DNA of 46,378 bases from Clostridiales bacterium (GTDB taxonomy: Bacteria > Bacillota > Clostridia > Christensenellales > Aristaeellaceae): contig SFFC01000012.1 in NCBI GenBank assembly GCA_004556985.1, forward strand, positions 1-46,378, given 5' to 3'. The position numbers and the translations under genes were made by a program. Positions 1-6,987 of the stretch are shown piece by piece. Within the stretch, counting starts at the first letter, position 1, and each line of letters begins with the position of its first letter. Under the pieces are notes generated by a model that was not told the origin of the DNA, did not search any database, and saw only the letters and a program-made list of their open reading frames with translations.

Positions 1-97
1 AAAAATGAAACACCAACAACATTGTCTCTCTGGAGGCGAAAGCGCGTCAACCTTATGGAAATGCAGTTGCGGTGCTGTTTCGAAATGCGCTTTGGTT

Positions 98-580
98 TTA
101 CAGCCTGCGTTCCATGATGAAATACCGGTTCTCGTCCACGACGACAAAGCTATTCTTTCGCCAGAAGGCGTTGCTCTGGGGATTGCCCTTGTCCACGCCC
201 AGACGAAGCCTTGAAAAGCCTGCTTCGCGCAGAACGGCGGCACATTCTCCGATGATGGCGGAGCCGGTTCCCTTTCCCTGACAGGCGGAATGCATCATGA
301 AAAACCCGATGAATGCGGTCTCCCTATCCGGATGGCGAAGAATCAGGTCCATCACGGCGACCAGAAAGCCCTCCTGGAAGAAGCCGACATAGAGCTTGTC
401 CTCATAGGTCTTTCCCGGCGGGAGGGCGGCCATGTCCTCCGCGATGCTCTCCCTCGTAGGGGCCGGCGGGTGATGGCGAAAGAAGATGTCGTTTCCCTGC
501 ATGAGGGTGAGGATCGCGTCCGTGTCGCAGGGCGTCAGATGGCGCACCTGAAAGGCGCGGGACAGGCGGGCGGGCTCCAT
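98..580 (-). CDS. GNAT family N-acetyltransferase
   Basis: A 160-residue protein of normal length for a single-domain GNAT acetyltransferase, which transfers an acyl group from acyl-CoA to an amine. The acetyl-CoA pyrophosphate-loop motif QGKGTG lies near residue 103, after the hydrophobic strand FIGFFMM, and the C-terminal half has the usual RLGVDKGN and NAFWRKNSF segments. I start at the ATG at 580 because a GGAGGT ribosome site lies 7 bases before it and the homology begins just after; the open frame upstream has no such support. The substrate cannot be read from the sequence. It is the last gene before the window edge on this strand and is separated by a terminator from the FMN reductase gene upstream. 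Confidence 0.85.
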   Translation of the reverse strand: MEPARLSRAFQVRHLTPCDTDAILTLMQGNDIFFRHHPPAPTRESIAEDMAALPPGKTYEDKLYVGFFQEGFLVAVMDLILRHPDRETAFIGFFMMHSACQGKGTGSAIIGECAAVLREAGFSRLRLGVDKGNPQSNAFWRKNSFVVVDENRYFIMERRL

Positions 581-609
581 GAAGATCGACCTCCGTTCGG
601 TCAGGCGGC

Positions 610-636
610 AAAAAAACCGGGCAGGGAGCCGCCCGG
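610..636 (-). terminator. Rho-independent terminator of the FMN reductase gene
   Basis: Read on the minus strand, a CCGGGC/GCCCGG stem with an 8-base loop is followed by seven T. It lies 45 bases after the stop of the flavodoxin-like gene and before the GNAT gene, so the GNAT gene probably needs its own promoter. Confidence 0.8.
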
Positions 637-681
637 ATGAAAGAATTCCGCGCCGGACACCGTCTATATAGAAGCAGATGC

Positions 682-1314
682 TCAGCGGATGAAGTTTGTG
701 CGCTTTCTCGGCGTCTCGGGCTCGGGCGGCGTGAGGCCGTTTTCCCGCGCAAGCGCGAAGGCCTTGAGCATGAAGGCCATGTAGCGCCCCAGGTTGCGCA
801 TAACCTGCAGGCCCTCCTCGTCCTGCTCGACGTCCTCGGGCCGGCTGCCGTGCACCATCGGCCAATAGCTGCTGGGCACGGTGGGCATGCCCGTGATGGA
901 GAAATACTTGCTGAGCTGGTCGAGCGCGGCCGTCGTGCCCGCGCGCCGGGCGCTGACCACGGCCGCTGCGGGCTTGCCGCGCATCAGCGCGCCGCCCGCG
1001 TAGAACATCCTGTCCATGAAAGAGGTGATGCTGCCGCCCGCCGAGGCGTAGTGCACGGGGGAGCCGAAGACGAAGCCGTCGCAGCCCTCCGCAATTTCAA
1101 GCGCCTCGTTGACCGGATCGTCCCCGAAGACGCAGCGATGATCGCCCCTGCGCGCGCAGCCGCCGCAGCCGATGCATCCGCGGACGGGGCCGGTGCCGAT
1201 ATGGAAAATTTCCGCCTCGACGCCCTCGCCGCGCAGGGCGGAGGCGACCTCCTCAAGCGCGCGGGCCGTGCAGCCCTGCGCATGGGGACTGCCGTTGATC
1301 AGAAGAACCTTCAT
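682..1314 (-). CDS. Flavodoxin-family NAD(P)H-dependent FMN reductase with Cys cluster
   Basis: 210 residues with a flavodoxin-like fold. The N-terminal strand and phosphate loop MKVLLINGSPHAQGCTARAL binds FMN, and GSPVHYASAGG near residue 83 is the second flavin-binding loop. Between them lies a cysteine cluster, CIGCGGCARRGDHRC, typical of the iron-sulfur-flavoprotein/FMN-reductase group; it may hold a metal site or redox thiols. The ATG at 1314 was chosen because GGAGAGG precedes it and the flavodoxin fold begins at once; a longer in-frame extension would place unrelated sequence in front. The role is a cytosolic redox reaction with unknown partner. It is divergent from the nucleotidyltransferase gene. 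A TATAAT-like -10 on the minus strand (1379-1384) has no good -35. Confidence 0.85.
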   Translation of the reverse strand: MKVLLINGSPHAQGCTARALEEVASALRGEGVEAEIFHIGTGPVRGCIGCGGCARRGDHRCVFGDDPVNEALEIAEGCDGFVFGSPVHYASAGGSITSFMDRMFYAGGALMRGKPAAAVVSARRAGTTAALDQLSKYFSITGMPTVPSSYWPMVHGSRPEDVEQDEEGLQVMRNLGRYMAFMLKAFALARENGLTPPEPETPRKRTNFIR

Positions 1315-1445
1315 GAAAATCCTCTCCTTCCTTACATGAGCCAGCGGGTTTGCAACGCATCCCGGGCGTGTTGTCTCCATTATATACGCTCCAGGGGAAA
1401 ATGGAACGGGAAACGTCAAGTTTTTGTGAAATTCGGGAATATGGC

Positions 1446-1474
1446 TTGAAGGGAAAAGGCAAATCCTGTATAAT
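1446..1474 (+). promoter_or_regulatory. Promoter of the nucleotidyltransferase gene
   Basis: A TTGAAG -35 box, a 17-base spacer and a perfect TATAAT -10 box, 55 bases upstream of the start codon at 1530. Confidence 0.75.
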
Positions 1475-1529
1475 ATCTTCGAACAGAATTCGGCTTTTTT
1501 GAAGCACGAATGACGGAGGAGGAATTTCT

Positions 1530-2435
1530 ATGGGCGCTACGTTACTGATTATGGCGGCGGGTATGGGCTCGCGCTACGGCGGAAACAAGCAGGTGGACGG
1601 CCTCGGCCCCAACGGCGAGATCCTGATGGAATATTCGATCCATGACGCGATCCGCGCGGGCTTTGACCATGTCGTCTTCGTCATCAAGCCCGGCATGCAG
1701 GAGCTGATTGCCTCGATCTGCGGCGACCGCATCGCCAAGAAGATCAAGGTCGATTACGCCTTCCAGGATTTCTCGAGCGTTCCTTCTTTCTATCATATTC
1801 CCGAAGAGCGCACCAAGCCCTTCGGCACGGTTCATGCCGTGCTCGTCGCCAAGGACGTGATCCATCAGCCCTTCGCCGTGCTTAACGCGGACGACTACTA
1901 CGGCGTCTCCGCCTTCAAGACGATGTATGACGAGCTGCAGAGGCTGAAGCCCGAGGGCGAGGCTGCTATGGTCGGCTACGAGCTGCGCAACACCGTCTCC
2001 AAAAACGGAACGGTCTCCCGCGGCGTCTGCAAGGAGCAGGACGGCAAGCTGACCAAGGTCGTCGAGACGCTCAAGATCAAGCTCTGTGAGAACGGTGAAA
2101 TCCGCGACATCGACAAGGGCGAGCCCGGCGAGCTGCTCGATCCTCTCGCGCCGGTGAGCATGAACTTCTGGGGCTTCACGCCGTGGGTCTTCGGCAAGCT
2201 CGAGGAATACTTCGTGGATTTCCTCAAGGGCCTCGCGCCGGATGCCATCAAGGCCGAATGCCTGCTGCCGGTCTTCGTCGATACGCTGATGCACAGCGGC
2301 ATGATGACTGTGGATGTGCTCCATACCGATGCCCAGTGGTTCGGCGTCACCTACAAGGAGGACAAGCCGACCGTGCAGGCGGATCTGCGCAAGCTGCATG
2401 ACAGCGGCGTGTATCCGGCTTCGCTTCACGAGTAA
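1530..2435 (+). CDS. Sugar-phosphate-type nucleotidyltransferase
   Basis: 301 residues of the NTP_transferase (GT-A fold) family, which joins an NTP to a sugar phosphate or similar phosphate. The nucleotide-binding loop MAAGMGSRYGGNKQ is at residues 8-21, and the metal-binding strand VLNADDYYG is near residue 115. The start has GGAGGAGG 9 bases upstream. The protein ends with an intact C-terminal region, so it is complete. The sugar or alcohol substrate is not obvious: no dehydratase, epimerase or glycosyltransferase gene follows. It has its own consensus promoter and is followed by a terminator-like hairpin, so it may be transcribed alone, although the sensor kinase gene lies only 93 bases downstream. 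Confidence 0.85.
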   Translation: MGATLLIMAAGMGSRYGGNKQVDGLGPNGEILMEYSIHDAIRAGFDHVVFVIKPGMQELIASICGDRIAKKIKVDYAFQDFSSVPSFYHIPEERTKPFGTVHAVLVAKDVIHQPFAVLNADDYYGVSAFKTMYDELQRLKPEGEAAMVGYELRNTVSKNGTVSRGVCKEQDGKLTKVVETLKIKLCENGEIRDIDKGEPGELLDPLAPVSMNFWGFTPWVFGKLEEYFVDFLKGLAPDAIKAECLLPVFVDTLMHSGMMTVDVLHTDAQWFGVTYKEDKPTVQADLRKLHDSGVYPASLHE

Positions 2436-2451
2436 GACAGGGCGAATCATG

Positions 2452-2494
2452 ATCCCGTGCGGCTGCCAGACGGGCTCCGCATGGGATTTTCTGT
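2452..2494 (+). terminator. Probable terminator after the nucleotidyltransferase gene
   Basis: An 11-bp stem (ATCCCGTGCGG with CCGCATGGGAT, one G-T pair) is followed by TTTTCTGT. A second small hairpin, GCCGGC/GCCGGC at 2504-2519, lies directly before the ribosome site of the next gene. Confidence 0.55.
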
Positions 2495-2528
2495 ATTGAA
2501 AGCGCCGGCTCGTGCCGGCAGGAGGGCT

Positions 2529-3494
2529 ATGAAACTCAAACGCATCAGGGCGGACATGCGCGACCATGTCAAGATGAGGAAGGCGGCGTTTCTCTCCATC
2601 GCGGTCAACGTGCTGGAGATCGCGGCCGGCATCGCCATGGTCGTGCTCGTCAATCAGCTGCTGAGCACGGGCGTCGAGGAGACGATCGCAAGGATGACGT
2701 CGGTGCTCTGCCTGACGGTCGTCGGCTGGGGCGCCGTGACCGACATCGGCGCTTCCCTCACGAGCCTGCGTATGGTGCAGAAGACGCGCGAGCTGGAGGA
2801 GGCCTACGGCCAGCTGGAGAGCCTGAACCGGGAAATGCGCGCCCAGCGGCATGACTTCATGAACCATATCCAGGTCGTCTACAGCCTCATCGAGATGGAC
2901 GAGCCCGGCGAGGCGGTGGCTTATATGGACAAGATCTACGGCGACATGCAGCGCGTGAGCAAAATGCTGCGCACGGACTGCCCCGCCGTCAACGCGCTGA
3001 TTCAGGCCAAGGTCGTCGAGGCGCAGCAGCGCGGCGCGGAGCTCAAGCTCTCCATCGCCGCCAAATGGGATGACCCGCTGATGCCGGCGTGGGAGATCTG
3101 CCGCGTGCTCGCCAACCTGCTCGACAACGCGCTCGACGCGACCTGCGCCGCGGAGCATCCCGAAGGGGTGAAGCCGACGGTTGAGCTCGTGCTGGGCGAG
3201 GATCTACGCAGTTGGTTCTTCTCCGTGCGCAACAACGGCCCTGAAATCCCGAAAAGGACGCGCGAGCACATCTTCGAGCCGGGCTTCACGACCAAGGCGA
3301 CCGGCCAGGGCATGGGATTGTTCATCGTCAGCCAGACGATCACCGGCCTTGGCGGGCGGATCACGCTCGAGAGCCATGACGGAGATACGGTCTTCTCCGG
3401 CTTCGTGCCGCGGCGCAGGCTCCAGCTCGCCGAAAACAGCGGGAGCGACACCGCGCAGCAGGATGAGAAAACGCAGGATACCGAAAAAATATGA
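2529..3494 (+). CDS. GHKL/Spo0B-type sensor histidine kinase
   Basis: 321 residues. Two hydrophobic segments (about residues 17-44 and 57-80) anchor it in the membrane with almost no extracellular sensor loop. A coiled coil follows (about 83-105), then the phospho-acceptor helix with QRHDFMNHIQVV, the H-box form of the Spo0B-like and DcuS/CitA/AgrC group. The ATPase domain carries the N-box NLLDNALDA (about 198-206) and the G-boxes around TTKATGQGMGLFIV. A hydrophilic 25-residue tail closes the protein. The ATG at 2529 has AGGAGG before it, rather close (3 bases); ATG 2481 lacks a ribosome site. No response regulator gene is adjacent, so its partner lies elsewhere. The signal is probably intramembrane or cytosolic. 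Confidence 0.85.
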   Translation: MKLKRIRADMRDHVKMRKAAFLSIAVNVLEIAAGIAMVVLVNQLLSTGVEETIARMTSVLCLTVVGWGAVTDIGASLTSLRMVQKTRELEEAYGQLESLNREMRAQRHDFMNHIQVVYSLIEMDEPGEAVAYMDKIYGDMQRVSKMLRTDCPAVNALIQAKVVEAQQRGAELKLSIAAKWDDPLMPAWEICRVLANLLDNALDATCAAEHPEGVKPTVELVLGEDLRSWFFSVRNNGPEIPKRTREHIFEPGFTTKATGQGMGLFIVSQTITGLGGRITLESHDGDTVFSGFVPRRRLQLAENSGSDTAQQDEKTQDTEKI

Positions 3495-3546
3495 AGAATC
3501 GGGCCAAAAAGGATGACGATTCCATAAACAAAATCTCGGAATGCCG

Positions 3547-3575
3547 TTGACAAATTAACAGAATTGTAATAAAAT
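3547..3575 (+). promoter_or_regulatory. Promoter of the wall-binding repeat protein gene
   Basis: TTGACA -35, a 17-base spacer and TAAAAT -10, in an A+T-rich island that stands out from the G+C-rich surroundings. The leader to the ATG at 3688 is about 105 bases. Confidence 0.8.
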
Positions 3576-3645
3576 TGATTCAGATCATGTGGAATGGGCG
3601 AAATTTACCCTGATGTATCCTGAGGGGGCGCCCGTTCCCCGAGCC

Positions 3646-3665
3646 GTCCGCCGCCTCCGGCGGAC
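3646..3665 (+). other. Leader hairpin before the wall-binding protein gene
   Basis: A perfect 8-bp stem, GTCCGCCG/CGGCGGAC with loop CCTC, lies 22 bases before the start codon and just upstream of the AGAGGGG ribosome site. There is no T-tract, so it is not a terminator. It could stabilise the 5' end of the mRNA or act on translation; that role is inference. Confidence 0.5.
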
Positions 3666-3687
3666 ACGAAAGAGGGGATAGATTCTT

Positions 3688-6612
3688 ATGAAAAACGGAG
3701 TCATCAAGCGCTTCGCGATGATCGCCATTCTGTGCGTGTTGGTGACGGTCTTCGCTGTGCCTGCGGCCAGCGCCGCGAGCTACAGCAAGGTCTACGGGCA
3801 GACGCAGGACAAGGTCCGCGTCCGCGAGTCGGCCTCGACCAACGCCACGGTCATCGACAACGTGGTGAAGGGCGCCTGCGTCTATGTGACCTCGTCCAAG
3901 ACGAGCGGCAGCAGCACCTTTATCCAGGTCAAGTACCGCGCCAGCGACGGCAGCATCCAGACCGGCTGGATCTGCCAGACCGACGGCAAGACCACCTATG
4001 TCAAAATCCTGAGCGCGACGCAGGCGAAGAATGCCTTCTCCGTCAGCGGCGGCGATCTGCCCAGCAAAAAGGTGGGCACCTTCACCGCGGCGCAGCGCAA
4101 GGCGAGCGCCACCAGCTCGAACAGCGCCTACATCAAGCTCGGCTCCAGCGGCGAAAGCGTCAAGAGCCTGCAGACCAAGCTCAAGGCGATGGGCCTGTAT
4201 GCCGGCGAGATCACCGGCAACGTGGGCGAAAAGACCGAGGCGGCCATCAAGGCCTTCCAGAAGAAATACGGCCTGACGGCGGACGGCATTGCCGGCCCGC
4301 AGACCCTGGCGAAGATCGACGCGGCCTATGCGTCCAGCGGCGCATCGTCCTCGACGTCGTCCGCTTCCTCCGGCTCCGGGCTCAAGCTCGGCTCCACCGG
4401 CACGGCGGTTCGCAACCTGCAGCAGGATCTGACGACGCTGGGCTATTACTGGGCGGAGATCACCGGCAACTTCGGCTCCAAGACGGAAACCGCCGTCAAG
4501 CGGTTCCAGGAGGAGAGCGGCCTGAAGGCGGATGGCGTCGCGGGCACGAAGACGCTGAACGCGCTCGCGGCGGCCGTGCAGAAGAAGGGCGGCACCTCGA
4601 GCTCCTCCTCCACGAGCGGCAGCGTGCTGAAGCTCAACAGCCAGGGCACGAAGGTTTCTCAGCTGCAGACCGACCTCAAGCAGCTCGGCTACTATTATGC
4701 GGAAATCACCGGCAACTTCGGCGAGAAGACCGAGGCGGCCGTTAAGGCCTTCCAGAAGGCCAAGGGCCTGACGGCGGACGGCGTCGCGGGCACGAACACC
4801 CTGAACGCCATCGCCTCCGCCGTCACGGCGGCGGGCGGCTCCATCAATACCACGGGCAGCGGCCTGCGGCTGGGCTCCTCGGGCGACAAAGTCCGCAACC
4901 TGCAGCAGGATCTGACGACGCTGGGCTACTATTACGGCGACATCACCGGCAACTTCGGCAGCCTCACGCAGCAGGCCGTCAAGAAGTTCCAGCAGGCGCG
5001 CGGCCTGACGGCGGACGGCATCGCCGGCACGACGACCATCAACGCCATCGCCAGCGCGCTCAAGGGCAGCGGCTCCTCCTCCGCGAGCGGCTCCACATCC
5101 TCCACGGCGCTGCGCGAGGGCGACAGCGGCACGGCGGTTCGCAACCTGCAGACCGACCTCAAGGCGCTGGGCTACTACTACGGCGACATCACCGGCAACT
5201 TCGGCAGCCTGACCCGTCAGGCCGTGCGCAAGTTCCAGGATGCCAACGACCTGACCGTCGACGGCATCGCCGGCACGGCGACCCTCAACAAGATCGCCAG
5301 CGTCATCAAGGGCTCCGGCGGCACCGCCGCGAGCGACTCTGGCAGCAGCTCCGGCACGACCGTGACGACCGCGAACTCCTACGGCCGCATCACGAAGGAC
5401 AACGTCTATCTGCGCTCCTCCTACTCCACCACCTCCGCCGCGAAGGCGAGCCTCTCCAAGGGCACGCTCGTGCGCATTTCGAAGACCTACACCTCCGGCG
5501 GCGTCAAGTGGTACTATATTAGCGTGACACAGGGCCGATATACCTATAACGGCTATGTGCGCTCCGACATGATGGAGACGATCACGGAGACGGAGTACAA
5601 CAAGGCCGGCGGCGATATTGACAACAGCGCGGGCGATCTGGAGACGATCGGCATGATCCGCGTGACGGGCGACAACGTCTCGCTGCGCTACGAGCCGAGT
5701 ACCTCCGCGACCCGCGTCGGCACGGCGAACACGGGCGACGTCTTCTACTACGTCGATACCGTCAGCGGCTGGTTCCAGACCCGCTCCGGCTACTGGATCA
5801 GCAGCTACTATGCCAAGGTGATGACCGACGAGGAGATCAAGGCCTACCTCGGCAGCAACGTCAGCGGCGAGAGCTATCGCTACGACGACACCAGCCCCAC
5901 GGTTGGCTGGATTCAGACGGCCCTCAAGAGCCTCGGCTATTACAGCGCGACGATTTCCAACCACTTCGGCTCCAAGACCGAAGCGGCAGTCAAGGACTTC
6001 CAGCGCGATCACGGCCTGACGGCGGACGGCGTGGTCGGCCCGACGACGATGGCGGCGCTGCAGACGGCCTACTATGGCAGCGGCAGCAGCGGCGGCACGG
6101 TTGAGCTCAAGGATCGCGTGTATGATCTGCAGTGGTTCACAGCCAAGGGCAATGGCGTGCTGACTGAGATCGGCCTGGTGCGCGGCAGGGAGGATCTGAC
6201 GCTGACCGACCTGACGACCGGCAAGTCGCTCAAGATCTATGTGCAGTCCACCGGCAACCACGCCGACGTGGAGCCGCTGACGGCGGCGGACACCGCGACG
6301 CTCTGCTCGATCTACGGCGTATCGGCGCCGTCGAAGATCGGCTATGAGGCCCGTCCGATGCTGCTGACGACCGGAAAGGGCGTGCAGATCGTCTGCTCCA
6401 TCTACGCGCAGCCCCATGGCGCGGAGTATAAGACGAACAACAACTACGACGGCCAGTTCTGTCTGCATTTCACGACCTCGAGAACGCATACCAGCAACTC
6501 GGTGCTTGATCGCCATGTGGCGGCCATTGCGGAAGCGAAGAAGAAGGTTACCGCGCAGGGCAAGACGATTGTGACCCTGAGCACGAAGAGCGACCTGACC
6601 GTTTCCAAATAA
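3688..6612 (+). CDS. Secreted protein with six peptidoglycan-binding repeats and SH3-like domains
   Basis: 974 residues. The order is: a signal peptide (1-30, cleavage after ASA); an SH3-like domain (about 32-112); five PG_binding_1 repeats (about 147-210, 232-294, 312-375, 392-455, 475-537), each with the ITGNFG...AVKxFQ...GLTADGxAG pattern; two more SH3-like domains (about 565-632 and 655-712); a sixth repeat (735-795); and a C-terminal domain (808-974) that I cannot name. Ser/Gly-rich linkers join the repeats. The protein should bind murein outside the cell. No NlpC/P60, amidase or L,D-transpeptidase motif is visible. The C-terminal domain has conserved-looking Cys and His residues (CSIYAQPHG, FCLHFTTSRTH) and might be catalytic, which is inference. 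It has its own promoter and terminator, so it is monocistronic. Confidence 0.9.
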   Translation: MKNGVIKRFAMIAILCVLVTVFAVPAASAASYSKVYGQTQDKVRVRESASTNATVIDNVVKGACVYVTSSKTSGSSTFIQVKYRASDGSIQTGWICQTDGKTTYVKILSATQAKNAFSVSGGDLPSKKVGTFTAAQRKASATSSNSAYIKLGSSGESVKSLQTKLKAMGLYAGEITGNVGEKTEAAIKAFQKKYGLTADGIAGPQTLAKIDAAYASSGASSSTSSASSGSGLKLGSTGTAVRNLQQDLTTLGYYWAEITGNFGSKTETAVKRFQEESGLKADGVAGTKTLNALAAAVQKKGGTSSSSSTSGSVLKLNSQGTKVSQLQTDLKQLGYYYAEITGNFGEKTEAAVKAFQKAKGLTADGVAGTNTLNAIASAVTAAGGSINTTGSGLRLGSSGDKVRNLQQDLTTLGYYYGDITGNFGSLTQQAVKKFQQARGLTADGIAGTTTINAIASALKGSGSSSASGSTSSTALREGDSGTAVRNLQTDLKALGYYYGDITGNFGSLTRQAVRKFQDANDLTVDGIAGTATLNKIASVIKGSGGTAASDSGSSSGTTVTTANSYGRITKDNVYLRSSYSTTSAAKASLSKGTLVRISKTYTSGGVKWYYISVTQGRYTYNGYVRSDMMETITETEYNKAGGDIDNSAGDLETIGMIRVTGDNVSLRYEPSTSATRVGTANTGDVFYYVDTVSGWFQTRSGYWISSYYAKVMTDEEIKAYLGSNVSGESYRYDDTSPTVGWIQTALKSLGYYSATISNHFGSKTEAAVKDFQRDHGLTADGVVGPTTMAALQTAYYGSGSSGGTVELKDRVYDLQWFTAKGNGVLTEIGLVRGREDLTLTDLTTGKSLKIYVQSTGNHADVEPLTAADTATLCSIYGVSAPSKIGYEARPMLLTTGKGVQIVCSIYAQPHGAEYKTNNNYDGQFCLHFTTSRTHTSNSVLDRHVAAIAEAKKKVTAQGKTIVTLSTKSDLTVSK
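4126..5300 (+). repeat. Intragenic tandem repeats encoding peptidoglycan-binding modules
   Basis: Five coding repeats of about 240 bases (module plus linker). DNA identity between copies is high: the stretch coding for RNLQQDLTTLGYY at 4411 and again at 4897 is nearly the same base for base. Such repeats can recombine and change module number. They are coding repeats, not a CRISPR. Confidence 0.85.
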
Positions 6613-6634
6613 TCCCTTTGCCCCCTCTTTCCCT

Positions 6635-6671
6635 GAAGGCGGCGCGAGCAATCGCGTCGCCTTCGTTTTTG
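6635..6671 (+). terminator. Terminator of the wall-binding protein gene
   Basis: A 13-bp stem, GAAGGCGGCGCGA with TCGCGTCGCCTTC (one G-T pair), loop GCAA, followed by GTTTTTG, 22 bases after the stop codon. Confidence 0.9.
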
Positions 6672-6694
6672 TGAAAGCAGCAGCCCGGGCCCGC

Positions 6695-6723
6695 TTGACA
6701 AACGGGGCGGGATTGGCTATAAT
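6695..6723 (+). promoter_or_regulatory. Consensus promoter of the T-box / alanyl-tRNA synthetase gene
   Basis: TTGACA, exactly 17 bases, TATAAT: a full sigma-70/sigma-A consensus. Transcription should start near 6730, at the front of the T-box leader. Confidence 0.92.
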
Positions 6724-6729
6724 ATCCCC

Positions 6730-6961
6730 GATATGCAAAGGCGATGATGCGGAAAGAGCCGTCTGAAACGGCCTGCCTGAGCGAGCCGGGGAGGGTGCAA
6801 GCCCGGCGGCAGGGGAAGACGGCAGCCCTCCGGGGAGCCATCGGCGAGGAGCCGGGCGTTGGCCCGCGTTAAGGGCGAGAGTGGGCGCGCGTTTGCGCGC
6901 CAACCGGAGTGGTACCGCGAATCGCGTCTGTTCGTCCCCGGACGGCAGGCGTTTTTATTTT
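6730..6961 (+). promoter_or_regulatory. T-box riboswitch (tRNA-Ala sensing)
   Basis: The leader senses uncharged tRNA and lets transcription continue when alanyl-tRNA is scarce. Stem I has a base helix CGATG/CATCG (6742-6746 with 6839-6843) and an upper helix GCCGTCT/AGACGGC (6758-6764 with 6817-6823), with AGCGAG and GGGTGCAAGCCC distal-loop features between. A GCC alanine codon at 6825-6827 lies in the internal loop where the specifier is expected; this is my best reading, not a folded model. Stem III is GGCGCGC/GCGCGCC (6884-6901). The T-box sequence TGGTACCGCG is at 6910-6919; its UGGU pairs with an ACCA tRNA end, which fits a discriminator A as in tRNA-Ala. A terminator helix (6925-6950) and T-tract (TTTTTATTTT) end it. 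The 375-base gap 6613-6987 is thus fully occupied. Confidence 0.92.
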
Positions 6962-6987
6962 GGCAAAAACCGAAGGAGAGAAAGACC

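Noticed and set aside
5..281. Short plus-strand frames at the left edge of the window
   Set aside because: They overlap the GNAT gene on the other strand or have no ribosome site and no recognisable protein pattern.
1542..3158. A 538-codon minus-strand frame opposite the nucleotidyltransferase and kinase genes
   Set aside because: It spans two well-supported sense genes and the terminator between them; composition is typical of an antisense shadow.
4126..5300. CRISPR-like array of regular repeats
   Set aside because: The period is about 240 bases and every copy encodes a peptidoglycan-binding module in frame.
3580..6903. An 1107-codon open frame antisense to the wall-binding repeat protein
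   Set aside because: It is Arg/Ala/Gly-rich low-complexity sequence without domains or a ribosome site, and mirrors the repeats of the sense gene. High G+C makes such antisense frames common here.
6859..6987. A longer start for the alanyl-tRNA synthetase
   Set aside because: This stretch is the T-box stem III, antiterminator and terminator; the ribosome site and homology support ATG 6988.
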